A DNA stretch of 8,066 nt from positions 1-8,066 of the forward strand of contig JAJRTK010000298.1 of the NCBI GenBank assembly GCA_024278345.1. The letters are read 5' to 3'. The notes beneath the pieces were generated by a model. That model made no database searches. It had not been told where the DNA came from and was given only the letters and a program-made list of their open reading frames with translations. This DNA comes from a bacterium (lineage in GTDB: Bacteria; CSSED10-310; JAJRTK01). The position numbers and the translations under genes were made by a program. Shown here piece by piece: positions 1 through 5,563 of the stretch (the first letter of the stretch is position 1; every line of letters begins with the position of its first letter).

Positions 1-196
1 GCCCTTTGTTGCAACGGGAAGTTGAGCGAGCTCCCTGGTGGGTGCAGGGCGAAGTCCTGCCAGGGGACGGGGGACAGCGTCCCCGGACGACCGCCGAGCA
101 GCGCGAGGCACCGCCCGGACGATTGGTATTTCCACAATCCATGAAGTGTCCCGCTTTACGTGGATGGCCGAGGAGCTCCACTCATTTCCATTGGCG
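1..196. other. Non-coding left edge with a cluster of short hairpins
   Basis: I see no convincing gene here. Several short inverted repeats follow each other: palindrome GTTGCAAC (8-15); GAGC/GA/GCTC (24-33); GCAGG (44-48) with CCTGC (56-60), which CCTG (34-37) with CAGG (61-64) can extend past a bulge; and GGGGAC/AGC/GTCCCC (70-84). A 9-bp direct repeat CCCGGACGA occurs at 82-90 and 114-122. Short arms around a 3-base loop resemble the hairpins at the right edge, so this may be the end of a dispersed hairpin repeat region. From about 123 to 187 I see nothing further. Confidence 0.5.
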
Positions 197-358
197 GGAC
201 CTATCAGATCCGGTTGACAAGTTCACGCCCGAAACGAACCCACCGTTCAAGTTCGTGAATCCCGGCCGGCCCGCCACCGGCAAGATGCCGGTGCCACCAG
301 TGCGGCAGTGCGGACTGTAAAGCAGAATCGTGTGGATTTGATAGGTTCCCCATTGGCG
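188..358 (-). mobile_element. MITE-like element with terminal inverted repeats and a 9-bp target duplication
   Basis: The element proper is 197-349 (153 bp). It begins GGACCTATCAGATCC (197-211) and ends GGATTTGATAGGTTCC (334-349), whose complement is GGAACCTATCAAATCC, so the termini are inverted repeats differing by one indel and one base. Both sides carry the identical 9-mer CCATTGGCG (188-196 and 350-358) in direct orientation, as expected of a target-site duplication. In the middle is a perfect 8-bp hairpin, CACCGGCA/AGA/TGCCGGTG (275-293). No transposase is encoded, so movement would need an enzyme acting in trans. A diverged inverted copy lies at 1986-2129; orientation here is assigned so that both copies read alike. 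Duplications of about 9 bp are known from several DDE transposase families, and I cannot assign one. Confidence 0.72.
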
Positions 359-370
359 ACACTACCGGTG

Positions 371-412
371 ATAAAATACTTGGCCATCGGTGGTTTTTGG
401 GGCTCGATGGCC
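371..412 (-). terminator. Probable intrinsic terminator of the glycosyltransferase gene
   Basis: About 34 bases past the glycosyltransferase stop, the minus strand carries a perfect 8-bp stem, GGCCATCG/CGATGGCC (positions 405-412 and 382-389), with a 15-base loop. It is followed by the T-rich tail AAGTATTTTAT (381-371). The loop is long and the tail is not a pure T run, so this is plausible rather than certain. Confidence 0.4.
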
Positions 413-445
413 GGAAACTTCTACAAGCTCTTCCCCGTCTTCTCA

Positions 446-1897
446 CTACCGCGATGGTCCTTCCTGAAGGATCTCCCGGTACCAGGTTTCGAGGGTTTTG
501 GTGAGGGAGCAGATGTCGAACTTCCGCCGGGCATTGGCACCGGCTTCGATGCTCATCACGCGGGATTTTTCCGGATCTTGAAGCAGGCGAAGCGTCTCGC
601 GGGCCAAGGCCCCGGCATCCCCTTCCGCCACAAGGATCCCCGTTCTTTCGTGGACCATCACCTCGTCCACTCCGGGATGGTGGAACGCCACGGCGGGGAT
701 TCCCGCCGCCTGCGTCTCTTTGAGGATGTTGGGAACCCCTTCCGTCCGCCCATGGGACAAAGTCGTAGTGGTGAACCAGTGGACGTGGAAGCGAGGAAGA
801 GATGCAAGGAGCCTGGAATGGAGGACTGCCCCGTGCCACCGAACCCGTCGCGCAACGCCTAGCTTCCGGGCCTTCTCTTCGAGGCGGCGGCACTCTGGAC
901 CCTCGCCGAAGATTTCGTAAGTGGCGTTGGGCACGTCGTCCAGTAACATCCGGAAGGCCTCCAGCCCGAAGTGTAGTCCCTTGTACGGCTCCAGGCGGGC
1001 GGCCGAAAAAATCCTGAGAGAGCCCTTGGAAACAGCACCGGTGCCCTCTGCCCGAAAGGACAAGGGCCTCGAGGAGGCCCCGGGATCCCGCGGAAGATGG
1101 AAGCCCGGAAACCGGGCGACGCCCCCGGGCAATCGGCCGGCTGAAGCGCGAAAAGCGGCCTCCGTGCGGCCCGAAGCAACGCCCCCACCACGTCGGTGAT
1201 CGGGTCGAGGTGCCGAAGCTTCCGCGCCACGTGGAACAAGGCTTCCCCAGACTCGGTCCTGGGAAAGCGGCACTCGATCCATGGGGATTCCCGAGGGAAA
1301 GGGGCGGATCTTCTCCCTGGGACAGCCGAGTTCCTCCAACGTCTCCACCCAGCGTGCGGCCACGGGCAGACAGAGAGACGAGGCGCGGAAGACGGCGTCG
1401 TAGACGCCCGGCCGAGCGGACGCCAGGTAGCGGCTCAAGTCGTTTCCCCGGAACGAAGTGACCAGAGGCGCGGCCAGGCGGCCAAGATCCTTGAGAAAAA
1501 CCACTTGGCGCGCCACGTTCCCGAACTGGGCATGGGCAATGTCGCACTCCAGCGGATCGTCTCTCACGGAATCGAGGCGGAAGAGGTTTCGCAGGCTGGC
1601 GGCCTCCGACCCGTACCGGAAAGCGTCCAGGGATCTCAGAACCTCCCGGGGCCGGTTCCGAAAAAGCATCGCGGGAAGGGCCAGAACTCGGGACCAGGAG
1701 CCGGGTGGCATTCGGCCTATCCTGGATCGATCCCTTTCCAGGAAACGCTCCGATCCAGGCTGCATCCGGGCCTCCCGGGGGTTGGCCAAGGCGTAGAGGC
1801 GCACGTCGTGGCCGCGGTCAAGAAGCGCCAGAGCCTGGTTGAGAAGAAAGACCTCCGAGAGCTTCGGAAAATAGGTCAGGAAAAAGGCAATGCGCAA
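446..1897 (-). CDS. GT4-family glycosyltransferase (WcaL/AmsK-like exopolysaccharide type)
   Basis: This is a 483-residue cytoplasmic or membrane-associated glycosyltransferase, probably transferring a sugar from a nucleotide donor during surface polysaccharide assembly. The N-terminus (MRIAFFLTYFPKLSE, then FLLNQ near 17-21) is typical of the WcaL/ExoL group of GT-B enzymes. The acceptor-side Rossmann half runs to about residue 205, with SFRGND near 148-153. The donor half begins at LRIFSAARLEPYKG (294-307) and holds GEGPE (331-335), HG (355-356) and the EX7E motif EGVPNILKE (E386, E394), followed by AAGIP. The start is TTG at 1897, with GGAG about 10 bases upstream; no ATG or GTG lies between it and the upstream in-frame stop, and it matches the family N-terminus. 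Residues 213-292, between the two domains, are Gly/Pro/Arg-rich and roughly 70 residues longer than usual, and part of this stretch has its codon signature in a different frame. The gene stands alone, flanked by two MITE-like copies. Acceptor and sugar cannot be deduced. Confidence 0.88.
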   Translation of the reverse strand: MRIAFFLTYFPKLSEVFLLNQALALLDRGHDVRLYALANPREARMQPGSERFLERDRSRIGRMPPGSWSRVLALPAMLFRNRPREVLRSLDAFRYGSEAASLRNLFRLDSVRDDPLECDIAHAQFGNVARQVVFLKDLGRLAAPLVTSFRGNDLSRYLASARPGVYDAVFRASSLCLPVAARWVETLEELGCPREKIRPFPSGIPMDRVPLSQDRVWGSLVPRGAEASAPRPDHRRGGGVASGRTEAAFRASAGRLPGGVARFPGFHLPRDPGASSRPLSFRAEGTGAVSKGSLRIFSAARLEPYKGLHFGLEAFRMLLDDVPNATYEIFGEGPECRRLEEKARKLGVARRVRWHGAVLHSRLLASLPRFHVHWFTTTTLSHGRTEGVPNILKETQAAGIPAVAFHHPGVDEVMVHERTGILVAEGDAGALARETLRLLQDPEKSRVMSIEAGANARRKFDICSLTKTLETWYREILQEGPSR

Positions 1898-1985
1898 AAC
1901 GTCGAAACTCCGGGGTTGGACGAGGGATCGATCCTCGGTGGCATCGTTGGGCTGAGTGTAACCTTTTGCCCCAATTGGTGGAGGC

Positions 1986-2129
1986 GGAATCTATCAAACC
2001 GTCCTGTTTCCACTTTACAGTTTTCTCCGCCAAAACCGCGGCACAAGCATCTTGCCTGTGCCGCGCCGACCGGGTTCCACGACCGAAAAAGCCGATGGAC
2101 CAGAGTGAGGAGGGTGTGGTATAAGTTCC
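1986..2129 (+). mobile_element. Diverged second copy of the MITE-like element
   Basis: The element spans 144 bp. The left end GGAATCTATCAAACC (1986-2000) matches the terminus of the copy at 197-349. The right end (2118-2129) reads GGAACTTATACC on the minus strand, a weaker match. Laid against the minus strand of 349-251, bases 1986-2084 align without gaps at about 70 of 99 identical by hand count, including shared CTTTACAG and GCATCTTGCC. The centre is a longer hairpin (2037-2065): 9 outer pairs, one A/C mismatch, 3 inner pairs, loop TCT. I find no flanking duplication, so this copy is older or has been rearranged. It fills the divergent space between the glycosyltransferase and arylsulfotransferase genes. 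Confidence 0.6.
2096..2125 (+). promoter_or_regulatory. Putative promoter of the arylsulfotransferase-family gene
   Basis: An extended -10, TGGTATAAG (2117-2125), lies about 69 bases before the start codon, with a weak -35 TGGACC (2096-2101) 18 bases upstream. The -10 falls inside the right end of the second MITE-like copy, so the element may have supplied the promoter. This is sequence inspection only, and the -35 is poor. Confidence 0.4.
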
Positions 2130-2193
2130 ACAGCTCGCTTCGAGTGGAAGATCGTTTGAATCGCGATGCAGTATAGGCCGAAGGACAAGAGGT

Positions 2194-3678
2194 ATGGGTG
2201 AAGGGAATCAGAGTCGAACAGCAGGGATCGTCTACAAGGTCGGACTCTTCTTTTTCCTTATGACCACGTTCTTTGCATGGGGCGTCATCGCTTCGCGTGA
2301 GGAGATCTTTCCCCACCGCTCCATCGAATACTGGCTGCAAAAGCCTCCTCCAACTCCACGTCCCAATGGATCGACTGATCCGGCAAGCGACTACCTGGCC
2401 TGGCTGGAGCGCAAGGGGATCCCCTTTCGGGGGGAACATCTCATTCTATTCTCCCTGATCCAAGCTCAAATGCGGGATCATCCAGGATTCCGGAAGGTGC
2501 GGGAACCTGCGCAAGGTCGTGGCGAAGAATCGACGGAGGCGGTGTTACCTGGCGAAGAAGAGCGGTCCGAGCTGGTCTCCATCTCCTATTTTGGTGCCTA
2601 TCGCAGTGGGCAGAGCAAAAGCAACGTCACCCTGTTCGATAAGCAGAAGGCTCAGGATGGCTACAATTTTTACGTCTCAGGCCACGGACCCGTGGCGCTG
2701 CTGCTGGACATGGAAGGAAACCGTTTGCACGAATGGAGCTTCGAATATGGGAAGCTTCTGGACTATGATTCCGAGGCTCTGGGGCATTGGAGGAGAGCGT
2801 ACCTTTACGAAAATGGTGATGTACTCGCCATTTACAACGACAAGGCCATGATCCGAATCGACAAGGACTCGAAGCTGATCTGGAGTTTCATGGGCGGCGC
2901 TCACCACGCCGCCTTCGTGGGTAAAGACGACAAGACGTTCGCCTTGGTGCATCGCCCACGGGTCAACCGCAGGTTCAACCGGATCAAACCGGTTCTTGAA
3001 GACTTCATCACCATTTTTGACTCCCAGGGCTCCGTGTTAGAGGAGACTTCCTTGGTAGACTGCTTCGAGAGCTCGGTCTACGCGCCGATCCTGGAGACTG
3101 TACGTCCATTGGAAATCCCCGATATCTTCCACACGAACAGTCTCAGTCTCTTTGATGGTTCCCAGGTTCAACTCTCCCCGCTCTTCAAGAAGGGCAACGC
3201 TCTCATCTCCATCCACTCCCTCAACCTCATCGCCATCATCGACCTGGAGGTGAAACAAGTTGTCTGGGCGCTTTCCGGAATGTGGTACCGGCAGCACGAA
3301 CCAGTGCTTCTGAAAAATGGCCACATGCTCATTTTCGACAACCTTGGTTACCTGGGAAAATGGGCGAGAATCCTGGAATTCGACCCTTTCACGCAAGAAA
3401 TTTACTGGTCCTACACCGGGACACCGGACAACCGGCTGAGCTCCTATACACAGGGCTCCGTTCAGCGCCTTGGAAACGGAAACACCTTGATTTCCGAAAC
3501 AGAGAGCGGTCGGGTGCTCGAGGTGACGCCAGACAAAGAGATTGTTTGGGAATTCTACAATCCTCATCGCAGCGGGAAAAACAACGAATTGATTGCCACC
3601 ATTCCCGAAATGGTGCGTTTGCCTCCCGATTTTCCTCTTGACTGGCTGGAGTCAAAAGATGGCAAGGGATCTCGGTGA
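2194..3678 (+). CDS. Membrane-anchored arylsulfotransferase-family (ASST) beta-propeller protein
   Basis: The product is 494 residues. ATG at 2194 is preceded by AAGGA 8 bases upstream. Residues about 12-34 form one hydrophobic helix, so the body is probably anchored in the inner membrane and faces the periplasm. A linker of about 100 residues precedes a propeller of repeated blades (NGDVLAIYN, NGHMLIFDN, NGNTLISE, then GRVLEVTPDKEIVWEFYNP), the hallmark of the arylsulfotransferase fold. Known family enzymes move sulfate between phenolic esters and phenols through a sulfohistidine. Candidate active-site positions are H237/H238, H313 in FHTNS, and H368 in RQHEP. Where relatives usually have Arg in the blade following the FHTNS segment, this protein has H341 (LISIHSLN), so chemistry is uncertain. 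No DsbL/DsbI partner genes are adjacent. By eye its base composition is less G+C-rich than the glycosyltransferase and amidotransferase beside it. Family membership is firm, while the substrate is unknown. Confidence 0.88.
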   Translation: MGEGNQSRTAGIVYKVGLFFFLMTTFFAWGVIASREEIFPHRSIEYWLQKPPPTPRPNGSTDPASDYLAWLERKGIPFRGEHLILFSLIQAQMRDHPGFRKVREPAQGRGEESTEAVLPGEEERSELVSISYFGAYRSGQSKSNVTLFDKQKAQDGYNFYVSGHGPVALLLDMEGNRLHEWSFEYGKLLDYDSEALGHWRRAYLYENGDVLAIYNDKAMIRIDKDSKLIWSFMGGAHHAAFVGKDDKTFALVHRPRVNRRFNRIKPVLEDFITIFDSQGSVLEETSLVDCFESSVYAPILETVRPLEIPDIFHTNSLSLFDGSQVQLSPLFKKGNALISIHSLNLIAIIDLEVKQVVWALSGMWYRQHEPVLLKNGHMLIFDNLGYLGKWARILEFDPFTQEIYWSYTGTPDNRLSSYTQGSVQRLGNGNTLISETESGRVLEVTPDKEIVWEFYNPHRSGKNNELIATIPEMVRLPPDFPLDWLESKDGKGSR

Positions 3679-3682
3679 TTGC

Positions 3683-3716
3683 CGGCGGCCGAGGCAAGCT
3701 ATTTTCGTGGCCGCCG
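3683..3716. terminator. Possible hairpin between convergent genes
   Basis: An 8-bp perfect stem, CGGCGGCC (3683-3690) and GGCCGCCG (3709-3716), encloses an 18-base loop just after the arylsulfotransferase-family stop and before the end of the convergent amidotransferase gene. It lacks a T tract on either side, so it is a weak terminator candidate. A second small stem, CCGCG/GCC/CGCGG (3796-3808), lies right at the amidotransferase end. Confidence 0.25.
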
Positions 3717-3810
3717 ATGAAGAGGGGCGAACGTGGCTTCCAGCGGCGGCCCTGGCTTCCGCCGGTGATGATTGTGGCGCCGCAACCTCTTTCCGCCGCG
3801 GCCCGCGGGT

Positions 3811-4461
3811 CTAGGGGATCTTCGCGAGCCAGGCGGCCAGCAGGCTTCGGCCGGAACGGACGGCGAGGCCGAGTTTTTCTTCGCCCCAGCGACCGCCCGG
3901 GTCCATGCGGTTCCAGACCCGGAGTGCCCGGTGTCGCGTGAACTCCGGGTGGAACTGGACTGTCCACCGGAGGCCCGGATAGCGGAGCGCCTGGATGCCC
4001 CCCTGGTCCGTGCCCCAGATCCGAGCTCCCCGCGGAGGCTTCACAACCCATTCGGAGTGTGCCTGCATCACTTGGCCCGCAAAACCTGGAACCCCGTCGA
4101 GGTCGAGGGGAAAGACTCCGATCTGGCGGGGCGGTCGGGCCTCGACGCGCCCGCCGAGCGCTCGCGCCAGAAGCTGGTGGCCGCCGCAAATCCCCAGGAT
4201 CGGTCGATCTCGGTCCTGCCGGAGCCAATCTTCGAGGATGCCCCGCCAAAGCTCGCGGTCGTTGGCCGACCCGACGCTTCCGCCCACGATGACGCCATCG
4301 TAGCATGCCGGTTCGGGAAGCTCCTGCACCGTGGCATCGACGACGCGTAAGGAGACGCCCAGTTCCTTGAAGACTGGCTCGATTTGGGGAGCTTCCGGTC
4401 CTTCCACAGCCCAAACCGGGTCGTCTGGCGGGTAGATCTGGGACACGTACAAGATTTTCAT
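3811..4461 (-). CDS. Stand-alone class I glutamine amidotransferase (GATase1)
   Basis: This 216-residue cytoplasmic protein belongs to the triad amidotransferase family, which hydrolyses glutamine and passes ammonia to a partner synthase domain. The nucleophile sits in GICGGHQLLARALGG (Cys92), and the His/Glu pair is in QFHPE (His171, Glu173), so the triad is complete. VIVGGS (58-63) and AHSEWV (134-139) also fit the GMP-synthase-like branch. The length matches a bare amidotransferase domain with no synthetase attached. I chose ATG at 4461, giving MKILYVSQIYPP, because GAGGAA sits 7 bases upstream; a GTG at 4482 would add seven residues without a better site. A weak promoter lies at 4504-4532. 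No ammonia-accepting partner is adjacent, so the substrate stays open. It might instead act on a gamma-glutamyl compound, as some family members do. Confidence 0.88.
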   Translation of the reverse strand: MKILYVSQIYPPDDPVWAVEGPEAPQIEPVFKELGVSLRVVDATVQELPEPACYDGVIVGGSVGSANDRELWRGILEDWLRQDRDRPILGICGGHQLLARALGGRVEARPPRQIGVFPLDLDGVPGFAGQVMQAHSEWVVKPPRGARIWGTDQGGIQALRYPGLRWTVQFHPEFTRHRALRVWNRMDPGGRWGEEKLGLAVRSGRSLLAAWLAKIP

Positions 4462-4503
4462 CACCCTGTTCCTCTGCGCCACGAATTCCGCGGTGGGGCG
4501 CTA

Positions 4504-4532
4504 CGAATAATTTCCTCCAGGGACGTTGTCAG
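4504..4532 (-). promoter_or_regulatory. Weak promoter candidate for the amidotransferase gene
   Basis: On the minus strand, CTGACA (4532-4527) and TATTCG (4509-4504) are separated by 17 bases, leaving a leader of about 36 bases to the ATG at 4461. The -35 is good and the -10 is poor. Confidence 0.33.
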
Positions 4533-4640
4533 TTTCCTGGCTTCCTGGACGTCTTGTCGTTTGAAGCCCCTTCCATCCAGGGGTTGGGCCGACAATCCCC
4601 GGCTTGCGCCAAGATATGTGAACTTTACTGGCCCGTTTAT

Positions 4641-4649
4641 TGCTATAAT
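4641..4649 (+). promoter_or_regulatory. Extended -10 promoter upstream of the small secreted ORF
   Basis: TGCTATAAT is a perfect extended -10 element (TGnTATAAT) with consensus TATAAT at 4644-4649. No strong -35 sits 17 bases upstream (AACTTT at 4621-4626), which extended -10 promoters tolerate. Transcription would start near 4656, giving a leader of about 47 bases before the ATG at 4703. It is the best promoter match in the window and lies divergently from the amidotransferase gene. Confidence 0.55.
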
Positions 4650-4702
4650 GAAGAAGTGTCGCGCTCCGACGAAAATCGCACTTTTTTCTAGGAGATCCCA
4701 CG

Positions 4703-5074
4703 ATGAAGGGCTCGCTACTCATCACGGCCTTGGGTGCTCTCTTGACGAGTCTTCTTCTAACGTTTCCAGACTCAAGCTCGGTCTTTGGGACAGCGGACCA
4801 CAGGCGAAGCAGTCCGCGGCCAAGAGCTTCGGCCTCCACCGGTTCCCTTGCCTTGGTGGGAACTCTGGCGTTACCGGCGAACTCAAGGAGTCTGTTCCAT
4901 CGGGTTGCTTTGGCGGCCTCTCACAACCGTGTTCCCCTTTTTGAGGGCCTACCCTTCCTCAGTGGCCGAATGAAAATCCAATTGGCCATCCTTTTTTCGG
5001 TCTTCGGTTTAGCGCTCTTGATCCACGGGCCGCCCCGCGGTTTTGGGCAACCGCCGGAAGTGGCTCCGCGCTAG
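4703..5074 (+). CDS. Doubtful small exported protein, unrecognised
   Basis: This 123-residue ORF has good expression signals: AGGAG at 4690-4694, 8 bases before the ATG, and an extended -10 promoter upstream. It begins MKGSLLITALGALLTSLLLT, a convincing signal peptide or anchor. The rest resembles nothing I know and is rich in Ser, Arg and Leu. Residues 90-107 (MKIQLAILFSVFGLALLI, from the ATG at 4970) look like a second signal-type helix, which is odd in so short a protein. Between about 4790 and 4850 the frame one base back has the stronger third-position G/C signal, so the gene may be frameshifted or decayed behind an intact start. Its stop codon directly abuts the stop of the convergent membrane-protein gene. 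Either a fast-evolving small secreted protein or a remnant is possible. Confidence 0.42.
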   Translation: MKGSLLITALGALLTSLLLTFPDSSSVFGTADHRRSSPRPRASASTGSLALVGTLALPANSRSLFHRVALAASHNRVPLFEGLPFLSGRMKIQLAILFSVFGLALLIHGPPRGFGQPPEVAPR

Positions 5075-5494
5075 CTATATTTCGTCGAAGACCGCGATGA
5101 GGGCGCGTCGCATATAGACGATGACGCCTGCGATTCCCAGCGCCACGATGATCTGCTGCGTTCCGGCCCCCTCTTCCAAGTAGCCGGCCGCGAAATAGCC
5201 GCCGCACGTGAGGATGGCGATGATGGCCGTCATGGAGCGGTAGATCGGTTTCGGCGGCTGTAGCTTGAGCTTCGCTCCATCTTTTTCGCCCTCCTGGTGG
5301 GCGGACAGGTCGTCGAAAAGCCGGATGATGGAAGCGCGGAGGGCGATCATCACGAGCGTTGCCCCTACGACTAGGACTGCGGTGGCGATCTCGTTGGAAC
5401 CATCAAGATAGCGGACCCCCTTGTAGCCAGCCGCCGTGGCGACCGTGAGCATGGCGGTTTTGGATCGGGTAACGGTCTTTCGTTTCACAAGCAT
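5075..5494 (-). CDS. Small membrane protein made of two tandem homologous units
   Basis: This 139-residue protein is not a family I recognise. I chose ATG at 5494 (MLVKRKTVTRSK) because GGAGG lies 10 bases upstream; longer versions add a low-quality Pro/Ser leader. Four hydrophobic stretches are visible, near 14-24, 36-59, 88-105 and 113-136, joined by a charged loop (about 64-86). Residues 12-63 and 88-139 align without gaps: both have a GY..x..YL core, a long hydrophobic helix, an Arg-bearing helix end, and finish FDDL or FDEI. By hand, about 13 of 52 positions are identical and most others conservative. The gene lies 69 bases behind the LolA-like gene on the same strand and may be cotranscribed with it. 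A four-helix inner-membrane protein is the fair description. Confidence 0.78.
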   Translation of the reverse strand: MLVKRKTVTRSKTAMLTVATAAGYKGVRYLDGSNEIATAVLVVGATLVMIALRASIIRLFDDLSAHQEGEKDGAKLKLQPPKPIYRSMTAIIAILTCGGYFAAGYLEEGAGTQQIIVALGIAGVIVYMRRALIAVFDEI

Positions 5495-5563
5495 GGGGAA
5501 AGGACCTCCCTGCGCGTTGGTTGACGGTGGGGATGGTCCATTCACCACCCCGGAGGCGAAGGT

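Noticed and set aside
204-1547. A 447-codon minus-strand frame overlapping the glycosyltransferase
   Set aside because: The product is Arg/Gly/Pro/Ser-rich without motifs, and its end runs into the MITE-like element; it is a shadow frame.
188-2129. A true composite transposon carrying the glycosyltransferase
   Set aside because: The direct repeat encloses only the left element, not the whole unit, and no transposase is present; two separate insertions explain it better.
1977-2138. A target duplication around the second element copy
   Set aside because: The 9 bases before 1986 (GGTGGAGGC) and after 2129 (ACAGCTCGC) do not match.
1196-2176. A 326-codon open frame on the plus strand opposite the glycosyltransferase gene
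   Set aside because: It is antisense to a gene with clear GT4 motifs, runs through the MITE-like element, and its product is low-complexity with no domain; open antisense frames are common in G+C-rich genes.
3389-4414. A 341-codon minus-strand frame across the amidotransferase and the end of the ASST gene
   Set aside because: It overlaps two genes with intact family motifs and encodes a low-complexity product.
4462-4482. GTG start at 4482 for the amidotransferase
   Set aside because: The ATG at 4461 has a GAGGAA site 7 bases upstream and begins directly with the family's first strand; the extra seven residues add nothing.
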